A model generated the notes under the pieces. It did not search any database. It saw only the letters and a program-made list of their open reading frames with translations, and was not told where the DNA came from. Below, in pieces: positions 24,057 to 32,864 of a stretch of 64,000 bases of DNA. The stretch is taken from the NCBI RefSeq assembly GCF_000265465.1, contig NC_018016.1, forward strand, positions 687,501 to 751,500. Direction: 5' to 3'. Origin of the DNA: Ornithobacterium rhinotracheale DSM 15997 (GTDB lineage: Bacteria; Bacteroidota; Bacteroidia; Flavobacteriales; Weeksellaceae). The translations under genes and the position numbers were made by a program. Each line of letters begins with the position of its first letter. The stretch's first letter is position 1.

Positions 24057-24701
24057 TTAATAGCCTCCACCTATCATATACCAAGCTTCTCCATTGGACA
24101 TGATCATCATTCCATGTCCTGGCATTAGGGTTGTCGCATTTTCGGGAACATTACTTCCTTTAAATCCTATTTTAGTTCCTGATTGATTATTAATTGATAT
24201 TACTCTTCCCTCAAATGGCTTGGGCTCTGGAAGCTCCGCAAATTGTTTACCTGTCTGAACTAAACAAAAAGTATTTGGCTCATCCCATTCCGCTTTTGTA
24301 ATGTGCTCTACAATTCTTATGTTTCCTGTAAGCGCTGTAAATGGCGTTTTGCCAGTTGCTCCCCCTGGTGTGCTTGGTCCAGTGCCACCTCCTGCTGCAG
24401 GAGTATCTTTCACTAAATCTGCTAAGGTAGTCGCACTAATTGGTAAGCGCAACAAGTTTCCATCTTTGTCTACTACCAAAATCTCGGTGGCTTTCACTTT
24501 AGATTCTGGCAATACGGCTGCTCTCGCTTTCCTTACACGCGCCCCCCCGTTAACATCCAGAGTTGCGGTAGGCTCATCTGTATTTATCCCTACTGCATCT
24601 TTACTCAAAGGACCTTCCGTAGCTGTTTCTACTTGCCCAAATACTTGAGTACTCAAGCCCATCAAGGCGAATACTCCTAAGCTTAACATTGTCTTTTTCA
24701 T
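24057..24701 (-). CDS. Secreted fibre-like protein with GINTDEPTATLDVNG motif
   Basis: 214 aa with signal peptide MKKTMLSLGVFALMGLSTQVFGQ. The segment VGINTDEPTATLDVNGGARVRK is the motif found at the start of many Flavobacteriia fibre-like or S74-tail-type surface proteins, and a Gly/Pro-rich linker follows. The C-terminal part ends with GEAWYMIGGGY. First gene of the operon with the DUF5977 protein and the HU-HIG protein. A second protein with the same layout lies at 28070-28750. No clear -7 box is visible upstream. Confidence 0.6.
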   Translation of the reverse strand: MKKTMLSLGVFALMGLSTQVFGQVETATEGPLSKDAVGINTDEPTATLDVNGGARVRKARAAVLPESKVKATEILVVDKDGNLLRLPISATTLADLVKDTPAAGGGTGPSTPGGATGKTPFTALTGNIRIVEHITKAEWDEPNTFCLVQTGKQFAELPEPKPFEGRVISINNQSGTKIGFKGSNVPENATTLMPGHGMMIMSNGEAWYMIGGGY

Positions 24702-24784
24702 AAAATTTAATTTTAAAAAGTTTCTATTCTGTTTATATTTGTCTCTGTTATTATTTTTTTATTCCCCTTGCTTTCATAAAAAAA

Positions 24785-24821
24785 GCCTTACCGTGGAGTT
24801 AGGGGATTTCCACAGCAAGGC
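24785..24821 (-). terminator. Terminator-like hairpin upstream of the fibre-like gene
   Basis: Outer arms GCCTT/AAGGC (24785-24789, 24817-24821) and inner arms GTGGA/TCCAC; on the minus strand a T-run follows. It lies 84 bp before the start of the gene at 24701, so it either ends an upstream RNA or works as a leader attenuator. Confidence 0.55.
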
Positions 24822-25027
24822 CAAAACTTAAAAACGATTGTCGGCTATTCTCATAGCGAACATCACATAACAACTTTCCTAGCTGTTTAGCTAGAAAAAT
24901 TAAGTATGAAAAAAAACATTCTACTAGGAAGCTCGTTCCATGAGAGTGTATGAAAAGAAGTATTTTACAGTGTAGGGCACTGCAAAAACATCTCTTTATA
25001 GGGAGATAAAAAGATGTACATAACAAA

Positions 25028-25060
25028 AAAGCCAAAGCTCCTAAACGGAACTTTGGCTTT
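25028..25060 (-). terminator. Hairpin terminator downstream (minus strand) of the first TG tract
   Basis: Perfect 10-bp arms 25028-25037 and 25051-25060 (AAAGCCAAAG type); on the minus strand a 6-T run follows. No coding frame ends here. Confidence 0.65.
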
Positions 25061-25182
25061 AGTCTTTTTATACAATATAGTATAGCCAGCAACAAGCTAG
25101 CACCACTGTTTTTTATCTTTAAAATGAATGGTAAACTACTTGCAAATACAAATAGTTGAAAGTAAACTATACACGCACAATT

Positions 25183-25233
<51 letters not shown>

Positions 25234-25399
25234 ACACTTTTTCTCGAGCTAGGCAAAAAAAAGTTGTTAAACTTATCATAATTCATTATATATTGTACAC
25301 ACTGTTTCATAGAATTGAGGCAAAGCTATAAAAAGTTTTAGGAACTGCAAGCATGTTTTGTGTTAAAATACACCATTCCCCTCTAAAGCTTATACAAAA

Positions 25400-25424
25400 G
25401 AACACCGCCCTAAAGGCGGTGTTC
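25400..25424 (-). terminator. Terminator of the OPRT-ODC fusion gene
   Basis: A perfect 10-bp GC-rich stem GAACACCGCC/GGCGGTGTTC with loop CTAAA; T-rich on both sides, so it may work in both directions. Confidence 0.8.
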
Positions 25425-25439
25425 TTTTCATTTTAAAAC

Positions 25440-26789
25440 TTATTTCAAACTTGCTTCGTAAGCCGCCCAGCCTTGCTGTCTGTATTCTTCGGCTACTTTT
25501 TCTGGTTCTGTGGCTTTGTAGATTCCGCGTCCCACAATCATAAAATCGGTATGGTAATCACGGAACACTTTTTCTGGCGTGTTATATTGCTGCCCTTTGT
25601 TATCGCCTTTTACGCTTAAATTCACTCCAGGTGTGAGCAATAATAAATCGTTTGGCACTTGGCGTTGTGCCACTACGGCAAAGACTTGTGCAGATTTTTG
25701 CGAAACATTCAAGGCTTTAGAGATATAATAATTATCTGTCAAGGTACCAGCAGACGACATTTCTACAATAGAAGCCACGCCCGTAGTACCGAAAACTTCC
25801 AAACTTTTTTCGCCCGCAATCACATGCGCCGTTACCATATCTGCCCAATCTGCAATGCGATAAATCCCTTGTCTAAACTGCAAATCTTGAGTATTCCCGA
25901 TGTCGGCAAATTTTCTATCTTCAAAAATTACAAAATCTTTTTCTCGGGCTAATTTTTTAATTTCCTCTACAAACTCTCTTGTGAAATTCGTGATAATATC
26001 GGTGTGGAGTTTTAAAGCCACGATTTTATCCCCGATTTTTTCAGCTAGGTTTAAAAGCTCCTCGGTGGTAGTAACATCGGCAGAAGCAATCAAATTTGAT
26101 TTTTTTCTAAGTGCAATATCAATCAACTTTTTCCCCACTGGGTGGCTGATTTCTTTATCCTCATAGCGCACACGCTTCTTGACTGGAGCCTCTGGCGGAT
26201 TGTTCAAAAATTCTTTGATACTTGCCACTTGCTCATCGCTCAAGCGGTGATATTTGTGCAAAATATCTATTACTTCGTTGATGGTGAAAAGTGTTTGTAC
26301 ACGGTAGCCTTTTTCAGCTAAAAGTTTTTTACCGCCTTGTTCACGATCTAGCACCACGACAATATCAGTAACCTTTAGCCCTTCTTTTTCTACCTCCTCT
26401 ATGGTTTCAATCAAACTTTTACCACTAGTGATCACATCTTCTACCAAAAGACAATTTTGCCCTTGATTAAACACCCCTTCGAGCATGCGTTTAGTCCCGT
26501 AGCCCTTGTTTTCTTTTCGTTTAATAATAAGCGGAATCCCACTTTCCAAACTCATGGTAGTCGCCATAGGAAGTGCCGCATAAGGCACCCCGCAGATGAG
26601 CTCCAGCGAGCGATCGTCTACCAATTGCAAAAGATTGTTTGATAATGTTTTTAACAACTGTGGGCTCGATGCAAGCGGGCGCAGATCTACATAAAAAGGC
26701 GATTCGATACCGCTTTTCAGTGTAAAACTCCCAAATTTAATGATGCCTAATTCGTAGGCTCTAAGTAAAAAATCCTCTTTTGTGTTCAT
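25440..26789 (-). CDS. pyrEF: Bifunctional UMP synthase: OPRT-ODC fusion, eukaryote-like
   Basis: 449 aa. Residues 1 to ~200 are orotate phosphoribosyltransferase with the PRPP motif CLLVEDVITSGKSL. Residues ~215-449 are orotidine-5'-phosphate decarboxylase of the form seen in fungi and animals: ALKLHTDI, then FVIFEDRKFADIGNT with the catalytic Asp/Lys set, and GIYRIADWADMVTAH, which closely resembles yeast Ura3. Domain order is as in animal UMPS. It makes UMP from orotate in two steps. It diverges from pyrD at 26881. Most bacteria encode separate pyrE and pyrF with a different ODC subtype. Confidence 0.93.
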   Translation of the reverse strand: MNTKEDFLLRAYELGIIKFGSFTLKSGIESPFYVDLRPLASSPQLLKTLSNNLLQLVDDRSLELICGVPYAALPMATTMSLESGIPLIIKRKENKGYGTKRMLEGVFNQGQNCLLVEDVITSGKSLIETIEEVEKEGLKVTDIVVVLDREQGGKKLLAEKGYRVQTLFTINEVIDILHKYHRLSDEQVASIKEFLNNPPEAPVKKRVRYEDKEISHPVGKKLIDIALRKKSNLIASADVTTTEELLNLAEKIGDKIVALKLHTDIITNFTREFVEEIKKLAREKDFVIFEDRKFADIGNTQDLQFRQGIYRIADWADMVTAHVIAGEKSLEVFGTTGVASIVEMSSAGTLTDNYYISKALNVSQKSAQVFAVVAQRQVPNDLLLLTPGVNLSVKGDNKGQQYNTPEKVFRDYHTDFMIVGRGIYKATEPEKVAEEYRQQGWAAYEASLK

Positions 26790-26829
26790 AGTAAAATTTG
26801 CCTTGATTTTTTTGTACTATTGATTTGAG

Positions 26830-26837
26830 CAAAGTTA
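26830..26837 (-). promoter_or_regulatory. -7 box for the UMP synthase gene
   Basis: Minus strand TAACTTTG, 41 bp before the ATG at 26789. The pyrD gene diverges from the same 91-bp gap. Confidence 0.5.
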
Positions 26838-26880
26838 AAGGATTTTGTAATTTTACACCCGATTTTTAAAGTAATTTTTA

Positions 26881-27807
26881 ATGGATTTATCGACACACTT
26901 TGCACAACATCAATTTTCTAATTGTTTAATGAATGCCTCGGGTGCCAAATGTATGGAACTCGACGAGCTGGAAAATTTACTACAATCCGCTTCGGGCGCG
27001 ATGGTAACCAAAAGCACCACGCCTGCCGCACGCGAAGGGAACCCAAGCCCACGCTATGTGGATTTGGAATTAGGCAGTATCAATTCAATGGGATTGCCCA
27101 ATAATGGACTGGATTTTTATTTAGATTTTTGTCTGAAGAACGAAAAGACAAAGCCCATCTTTTTATCGCTAGCGGGAATTTGCCTTGAAGATAATCTTGC
27201 CATGCTCCAACGCTTGCAAGAAACCGACGGCGATTTTATCGTAGAGCTAAATCTTTCTTGCCCTAACATTCCTGGCAAGCCACAAACGGGCTACGATTTT
27301 GAACGCACCCAAGAAGTGCTTGAAAAGGTTTTTGCTTTCTATACTAAACCACTTGGTGTGAAACTTCCTCCGTATTTCGACATGGTGCATTTCGAGCAAA
27401 TGGCTGCGATTTTAAATCAATTTCCGTTAGATTTCGTAACTTGTATCAACAGCATTGGGAATGGATTATTCATCGATACCGATAGCGAAAGTGTTGTGAT
27501 AAAACCAAAAGAAGGTTTTGGTGGCTTGGGTGGAGCTTATGTAAAACCTACGGCACTTGCCAATGTGCGCAAGTTTTATCAATTATTAAAACCTGAAATT
27601 GCCGTAATTGGTTGCGGTGGCGTGGAATCGGGAAAAGATGTTTTTGAGCATATTTTGTGCGGCGCTGCCATGGTACAAGTGGGAACCCAACTGATGAAAG
27701 AAGGCACACCTGTCTTTGATCGACTGTTAAGGGAGCTACAAGATATTATGCAAGCCAAGGGCTATAATAGCATTTCGGAATTTAAAGGAAATTTAAAAAG
27801 TTTATAA
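26881..27807 (+). CDS. pyrD: Dihydroorotate dehydrogenase, class 1A
   Basis: 308 aa, FMN-binding TIM barrel with no N-terminal membrane helix. The catalytic base is the Cys of ELNLSCPNIPGKPQTGYD, as in class 1A enzymes (Lactococcus PyrDA, yeast Ura1), which pass electrons to fumarate. Other marks are INSMGLPNNG and IGCGGVESGKDVFEHILCGA. It is cytosolic, in contrast to the quinone-linked class 2 enzyme. It sits back to back with the OPRT-ODC gene, so orotate is made and used by neighbouring genes. Confidence 0.9.
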   Translation: MDLSTHFAQHQFSNCLMNASGAKCMELDELENLLQSASGAMVTKSTTPAAREGNPSPRYVDLELGSINSMGLPNNGLDFYLDFCLKNEKTKPIFLSLAGICLEDNLAMLQRLQETDGDFIVELNLSCPNIPGKPQTGYDFERTQEVLEKVFAFYTKPLGVKLPPYFDMVHFEQMAAILNQFPLDFVTCINSIGNGLFIDTDSESVVIKPKEGFGGLGGAYVKPTALANVRKFYQLLKPEIAVIGCGGVESGKDVFEHILCGAAMVQVGTQLMKEGTPVFDRLLRELQDIMQAKGYNSISEFKGNLKSL

Positions 27808-27818
27808 CAAAAAAAAAC

Positions 27819-27850
27819 GGGAGTCTAGCAAAAGCTGCTCCCATTTTTTA
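27819..27850 (+). terminator. Terminator of pyrD
   Basis: GGGAG (27819-27823)/CTCCC (27838-27842) with an inner AGC/GCT pairing, then a T-run. The A-run before it could make it active in the other direction too. The gap from here to 28069 holds only short AT-rich inverted repeats. Confidence 0.65.
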
Positions 27851-28069
27851 TTAACCACTATAAAAACAATTATTTATCAACTATGAAAAGATGTTTGCTT
27901 TTCGTTTGGCAAATTTAGATATTTCAGCCTATCTCCCATCAACAAGCTAGGTGACTTTTATCAATAATGACAAAAGTCGTGTTTTGAAAATTTTTAGATT
28001 GATAAAAGTGCTTGCGTTTCCTCACAAAACATAAGGCACTTCGTTCAAAATATTAATCCAAATTTAATA

Positions 28070-28750
28070 TCATAAATCCCCAACACTCATATACCACTTA
28101 TCGTTATATTCCACAAATGTATAAATAGTAGAATAACGAGCATTTACATTATCCCCAATAAGGACTACTCCATCTTGAATCTGAGCAGCCTGAAGGTTAA
28201 AATTATCCTCATTCCCTACAGGTTGTATTTGTAATCCCCCCGATGTACCTCCATTCACAGGAATAATCATCAGTCTAATTATTCTCGTTTCATTAGGCGT
28301 GTTCCTATTTTTAGGCAAGACAACTGTCGTCATATTACCTCCTTGATCGTTTGTTGAAACATCATTGATCACAAAAACCCTAGCATTAGATTTAGACAAA
28401 TCTACAGTTACGTTTTCGTTATCTGTATTCACACTACTACTATAAAGGCTTAAACTATTTAATCCCGTAGATTCACTTAGCTCTGCCGTTCCGAGAACGC
28501 CATGCGAATCCGCCACAACCATTTTGGTAGCTCTGAAAGTTTGCTTCTCCGTAGACAGTTCCCCGTTTTGAGAAGTACCTATTATCTTTCCAACCCCACT
28601 TTCTGGTAAGTTACGCACACGCAGCGTGCCTACTATGTCTAAATTTTCGGTAGGAGAATCTGTATTAATTCCTACCCTTCCTTCTTCTTGGGCGAAAGAA
28701 AACATACTACACCCACAAAAGATAACTGAAAATAGAAGTGTTTTTCTCAT
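28070..28750 (-). CDS. Secreted fibre-like protein, second copy of the GINTDSPTENLDIVG type
   Basis: 226 aa; signal peptide MRKTLLFSVIFCGCSMFSFAQ and then RVGINTDSPTENLDIVGTLR. The middle is beta-rich and the C-terminus ends YSTIYTFVEYNDKWYMSVGD, comparable with the W-Y-M end of the 24057-24701 protein. Likely a surface or fibre subunit; the sequence does not show its partner. Single gene with its own -7 box. Confidence 0.6.
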   Translation of the reverse strand: MRKTLLFSVIFCGCSMFSFAQEEGRVGINTDSPTENLDIVGTLRVRNLPESGVGKIIGTSQNGELSTEKQTFRATKMVVADSHGVLGTAELSESTGLNSLSLYSSSVNTDNENVTVDLSKSNARVFVINDVSTNDQGGNMTTVVLPKNRNTPNETRIIRLMIIPVNGGTSGGLQIQPVGNEDNFNLQAAQIQDGVVLIGDNVNARYSTIYTFVEYNDKWYMSVGDL

Positions 28751-28775
28751 AATTTTATTTTTTGTTAATTATAAA

Positions 28776-28783
28776 CAAAGTTA
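28776..28783 (-). promoter_or_regulatory. -7 box for the second fibre-like gene
   Basis: Minus strand TAACTTTG (TAnnTTTG), 26 bp before the start at 28750. Confidence 0.5.
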
Positions 28784-28860
28784 GTAAAAAAATTAATTCA
28801 AAAACAAAATAGATCAGTTATTTTCTTTAGTTTCCAGATAGTTACAAAACATAAAAAAAA

Positions 28861-28880
28861 GGCTTCTTGAAAAAGAAGCC
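28861..28880 (-). terminator. Terminator of rpsA
   Basis: A perfect stem GGCTTCTT/AAGAAGCC, extended by flanking A/T pairs, with a T-run on the minus strand. Confidence 0.85.
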
Positions 28881-28907
28881 TTAAATAATATGAACAATTT
28901 CCGAAAA

Positions 28908-30695
28908 TTACTTTCCGTTTTCCATTCTTTCTTTCAATGCTGCAAGCTCATCTAGATCACCAAGTGTAGCTCTTTCTTGCGTATTTTGGCTTTCTAGTTG
29001 TTTTTTCACTTGTTTCATTTCTTCGTCTCTGTAAGTAGCTGTGTGAGAAACAACGATTCTTCTGAATTCTTTGTTGAATTCAATTACTTTAAAGTTGATT
29101 GATTCTCCTTGTGCTACGCGAGTTCCGTCTTCTTTGTCAAGTGTTCTTGCTGGTGCAAACGCCTCGATATCTTTATCTTCGAATTCTACTTTTGCTCCTT
29201 TGTCAAATACATTGAATGCAACTCCTGTGTGCTCAGTACCTACTGCATATTTAGTTTCGTACTCATCCCAAGGGTTGTTTTCTAATTGCTTGTGTCCTAA
29301 GCTCAATCTACGAGCTTCTACATCTAGTTCTAGAACTACAACATCTAACTTATCTCCTACGCTGCAGAATTCAGATGGATGTTTGATTTTTTCTGTCCAA
29401 GAAAGATCAGAAATGTAGATTAATCCGTCTACTCCTTCTTCTAATTCTACAAATACACCGAAGTTTGTGAAGTTGCGAACAGTACCTACATGTTTAGAAC
29501 CTACTGGGTATTTAGCAGTAATGTCTGTCCATGGATCTGGAGTAAGTTGTTTCATACCAAGAGACATTTTTCTGTCTTCGCGGTCGATGCTCAATACTAC
29601 AGCCTCTACATCATCACCTACTTGTACAAAATCTTGTGCTGAACGCAAGTGAGTGCTCCAAGACATTTCTGACACGTGGATAAGCCCCTCGATACCAGGA
29701 GCTACTTCTACAAACGCACCGTAGTCTGCTAATACAACTACTTTACCTTTGATTTTGTCTCCTACCTGTACATTTTGATCTAAAGCTTCCCATGGGTGTG
29801 GCTCTAATTGCTTAACACCTAATTGGATTCTTGTTTTATCTTCGTCGAAATCTAAGATTACAACATTGATTTGGTCGTCTACCTCTACCACTTCGTTCGG
29901 GTGGTTGATACGGCTCCAAGAAAGATCTGTAATGTGGATTAATCCATCAACACCTCCTAAGTCTACGAATACACCATAAGAAGTGATGTTTTTAACCACA
30001 CCTTCTAATACTTGACCTTTTTCTAACTGACCAATGATTTCTTTTTTCTGTTCTTCGATATCTGCCTCGATCAAGGCTTTGTGAGAAACTACCACATTTT
30101 TAAATTCTGGGTTAATTTTCACTACTTTAAATTCCATTGATTTTCCTACAAATTGCTCGTAGTCACGGATTGGCTTCACATCGATTTGAGATCCTGGCAA
30201 GAATGCTTCTAAACCGAAAACATCTACAATCATACCACCTTTGGTTCTTGCTTTGATGTTACCCGTTACGATTTCGCCAGTTTCGTTGGCTTCGTTCACA
30301 CGAGCCCAAGCGTTAAGGGTTCTTGCTTTTCTGTGAGAAAGTTGCAATTGCCCGTTTTTGTCTTCTCTTTGGTCTACCATTACCTCTACCTCATCGCCTA
30401 CTTTAAGATCTGGGTTGTAACGGAATTCGTTCAAAGAAATAACACCTTCAGATTTGAAATCGATGTCTACGATTGCTTCTTTGTCGGTAATGCGCACTAC
30501 TTTCCCTTTGAACACAACATTTTCGTCTAGTTCTTCAAGGGTGTTTTCATACATTTCCTCCAATTCAGCTTTTTCTTTGCGATCTTCTTCGTTCAAACCG
30601 CTTTCAAAGGCTTCCCAATCGAAATCTTCTGGTGAAATGTTGGCGTTTAACAAGTTTTGTTCCGCCTGTAATTTGTTTTTAGTCTCTTCAGACAT
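28908..30695 (-). CDS. rpsA: 30S ribosomal protein S1
   Basis: 595 aa with six S1 RNA-binding repeats from about residue 50, for example VLEGVVKNITSYGVFVDLGG, HITDLSWSRINHP, GTVRNFTNFGVFVELEEG and ISDLSWTEKIKHP. An acidic N-terminus of about 50 residues precedes them. S1 binds mRNA at the 30S subunit; in Bacteroidota, where Shine-Dalgarno sites are rare, it is thought to matter more. Single gene with a leader of about 110 nt. Confidence 0.97.
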   Translation of the reverse strand: MSEETKNKLQAEQNLLNANISPEDFDWEAFESGLNEEDRKEKAELEEMYENTLEELDENVVFKGKVVRITDKEAIVDIDFKSEGVISLNEFRYNPDLKVGDEVEVMVDQREDKNGQLQLSHRKARTLNAWARVNEANETGEIVTGNIKARTKGGMIVDVFGLEAFLPGSQIDVKPIRDYEQFVGKSMEFKVVKINPEFKNVVVSHKALIEADIEEQKKEIIGQLEKGQVLEGVVKNITSYGVFVDLGGVDGLIHITDLSWSRINHPNEVVEVDDQINVVILDFDEDKTRIQLGVKQLEPHPWEALDQNVQVGDKIKGKVVVLADYGAFVEVAPGIEGLIHVSEMSWSTHLRSAQDFVQVGDDVEAVVLSIDREDRKMSLGMKQLTPDPWTDITAKYPVGSKHVGTVRNFTNFGVFVELEEGVDGLIYISDLSWTEKIKHPSEFCSVGDKLDVVVLELDVEARRLSLGHKQLENNPWDEYETKYAVGTEHTGVAFNVFDKGAKVEFEDKDIEAFAPARTLDKEDGTRVAQGESINFKVIEFNKEFRRIVVSHTATYRDEEMKQVKKQLESQNTQERATLGDLDELAALKERMENGK

Positions 30696-30811
30696 AGTAA
30701 AAAAATTTGTATTATCATTAAATGTATCGGGAGCTTAGAGCGAAATACCTTAATGATAAGTGTTTAACTTTTTAGTTTATAAATGTTTACTCCCCTTCGC
30801 TTAAACGAGTG

Positions 30812-30819
30812 CAAAGATA
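30812..30819 (-). promoter_or_regulatory. -7 box for rpsA
   Basis: Minus strand TATCTTTG (TAnnTTTG). The resulting leader of about 110 nt is long enough for autoregulation, although no specific structure was recognised. Confidence 0.5.
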
Positions 30820-30938
30820 CATTTAATTCTTGATTATTAAAGTATTTTTGGATAAATGTTTCTTTTTGAGCGGGGTAAAGGGGGATAAAGATTTTTTAGC
30901 CTTTTTTATTTACTGAGAACAGGCTCAATCTTTCACAT

Positions 30939-31331
30939 CTAATATTTCCCCCATTTATTATCCTTTCTTTCACTTGGTTTAACCAATAAAACTAGGAGAA
31001 AGATAGGTGGAACTATCAACAATAATGATAAAACTATTAAAAGTCCCCCTGCTACATCAACATTAAAAATATAACAAAAGAACAAAATAGCTATGAATAA
31101 AACCTCGGGGATTAAAGAAAGATAAACCCACCACAATCCACTATACCCAGCGTCATGTAATCTAAGAATAACACTTATTGATTTAACTATATACAACAAC
31201 AATAAAATAATCAATAGTGTTATTAAACTTGAAGAAGTATCATCAATCATTTTCAAACCTAAACTTATCAAAATAACAGAAATGTATATTGGAAAAAAAA
31301 CATGTCTGCGCATTCTACCATCTAAATCCAT
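30939..31331 (-). CDS. DUF805-type membrane protein
   Basis: 130 aa with four hydrophobic segments. RLHDAGYSGLWWVYLSLIP is the conserved DUF805 motif (R-x-H-D-x-G-x-S-G-W). An inner-membrane protein of unknown role. The usual N-terminal GR.RR motif appears as DGRMRRHVFFP. Single gene between rpsA and the second HU-HIG gene. Confidence 0.75.
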   Translation of the reverse strand: MDLDGRMRRHVFFPIYISVILISLGLKMIDDTSSSLITLLIILLLLYIVKSISVILRLHDAGYSGLWWVYLSLIPEVLFIAILFFCYIFNVDVAGGLLIVLSLLLIVPPIFLLVLLVKPSERKDNKWGKY

Positions 31332-31416
31332 AATTTATATTTAAAAAAATTGCCTACTCTATAAGGTTTTCGGCTTCCCCTTTTTTATATTTTAATTTTA
31401 TAACTATCGCTTTCCG

Positions 31417-31478
31417 AAAAACACGCGTGTTTTTTAAAAAAACACACTACATTTTTCCAAAAAACACGCGTGTTTTTT
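31417..31478 (-). terminator. Twin palindromic terminators after the second HU-HIG gene
   Basis: Two nearly identical palindromes, 31417-31434 and 31459-31478, with core ACACGCGTGT flanked by A and T runs. Both can end transcripts in either direction. They follow the HU-HIG stop by 13 bp. Confidence 0.7.
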
Positions 31479-31490
31479 TTCAGGCGATGC

Positions 31491-31874
31491 TTAGAGCTTT
31501 TCGTAGGTTAGATTATTCAACATTTTTTTCAAATCCTTACCTGGCGTAAAAATCACTTTTGCACCCTTGATACTCGCCGCCGTTACTTCTTCCTCTTTCG
31601 CCTTCCCCTCACTACTGATGTTCACGCGCATACTACCTAACTCACCGAGGCGTACCGCATTACCTTCCTCCAGCGCGGCTTGCATTACATCTACCAATGC
31701 ATATAGCACCGCACGAATATCGGCACCGCTTACGGTAGAAATTTTCTCAATGTCTTTGGTCAATCCTGCGAGCGTCTTTTCGCCCACTAAATTCGCAGAG
31801 GCATAATATTTCTTTTCTCCTCCACCGGCAACTCCGGGTTGCCCTTTCTGAATTACTTTGTACTTAATTGGCAT
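31491..31874 (-). CDS. HU-HIG family DNA-binding protein, second gene
   Basis: 127 aa, MPIKYKVIQKGQPGVAGGGE start, clearly related to the 21888-22283 protein (KYYASANLVGEKTLAGLTKD, SGADIRAVLYALVDVMQAAL, VRLGELGSMRVNISSEG, VIFTPGKDLKKML). DNA-binding, probably architectural. It has its own transcript unit: upstream are a 36-bp palindrome with a T-run and a (TG)22 tract. Confidence 0.85.
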   Translation of the reverse strand: MPIKYKVIQKGQPGVAGGGEKKYYASANLVGEKTLAGLTKDIEKISTVSGADIRAVLYALVDVMQAALEEGNAVRLGELGSMRVNISSEGKAKEEEVTAASIKGAKVIFTPGKDLKKMLNNLTYEKL

Positions 31875-31911
31875 TTTATTTATTTTTTAACTTTTTTAGA
31901 CACAAAAAAAT

Positions 31912-31947
31912 CCCCTGCACAAAATTTCATGAAATTTTGTGCAGGGG
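31912..31947 (-). terminator. Perfect 36-bp palindrome in the HU-HIG upstream region
   Basis: Two 18-bp perfect arms with no spacer, starting CCCCTGCAC; a 7-T run follows on the minus strand. It sits 37 bp before the HU-HIG start and after a second hairpin TCGCAAAA/TTTTGCGA (31963-31983). It is either the end of an upstream or small RNA or a leader attenuator. Confidence 0.7.
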
Positions 31948-32004
31948 ACATATTATATTCTCTCGCAAAAATTACTTTTGCGATGCTTATATTTTTAAGG
32001 TTTA

Positions 32005-32053
<49 letters not shown>

Positions 32054-32150
32054 AAACATTTTTTTGAATATTACAATTTTTTTCTAGTTAATTTTCGCCA
32101 AATATATAAACTTTTCTCTTTTACTTCCAAATTTATTTTAAAGACAACCA

Positions 32151-32864
32151 TCACACCTGCCCATCATCTGCAAAGCTATAATATCCTGATTGAGCTATAA
32201 TTAAATGATCAAGCATCGGAATATTTAGCACATTTCCTGCTTCTTTAATTTTAGCAGTTATTTGCAAATCTTCTGTACTTGGATGGAGTGCTCCGCTTGG
32301 GTGATTATGTGCCACTATAACGGCGGTAGCATACATTTCGATGGCTTTTTTGAACAGCACACGCACATCTACCAAAGCTCCCACAATGCCCCCTTCGCTG
32401 ATTTTTTGTGCGGCAATCACTCGATTGGATTGGTTTAAAAATAATACCCAAAATTCTTCTACATGCAAATCCTCTAGCTCGTGCCTCAAATATTCATAAG
32501 CAGATTGGCTGGATTTGATTTGTGGGCGACGCACGGGGGTTTGCTTGGCTCGTCGCCTACCGATTTCAAGTGCCGAAACGATCCCAATTGCCTTGGCTTC
32601 TCCCACTCCTTTGTATTTTTTAAGCTCAGAAACCGAACGCTTGGCGAGCTCGTTCCAATTGTGATGATGATCTTGTAGTATTCGCTTGGCTAAATCCACT
32701 GCGGTTTCTTCTCGATTGCCACTGCCCATAATGATTGCCAAAAGCTCGGCATCAGACAAAGCGTCTTTGCCTTTTAGCATTAATTTTTCTCTCGGGCGAT
32801 CATCTTCTGCCCATTCGTTCAGTGGTTTTGTCTCAAATAGTCTTTCTCGTTTCTCTTCCTTCAT
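32151..32864 (-). CDS. radC: RadC/JAB-domain protein
   Basis: 237 aa. The N-terminal helix-hairpin-helix region (KLMLKGKDALSDAELLAIIM, KYKGVGEAKAIGI) is followed by the MPN/JAB domain with VIVAHNHPSGALHPSTED, which holds the zinc ligands HxHPSG...D. Annotated as DNA repair in older work, but its role is disputed. The start overlaps pnuC by 32 bp. Confidence 0.93.
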   Translation of the reverse strand: MKEEKRERLFETKPLNEWAEDDRPREKLMLKGKDALSDAELLAIIMGSGNREETAVDLAKRILQDHHHNWNELAKRSVSELKKYKGVGEAKAIGIVSALEIGRRRAKQTPVRRPQIKSSQSAYEYLRHELEDLHVEEFWVLFLNQSNRVIAAQKISEGGIVGALVDVRVLFKKAIEMYATAVIVAHNHPSGALHPSTEDLQITAKIKEAGNVLNIPMLDHLIIAQSGYYSFADDGQV

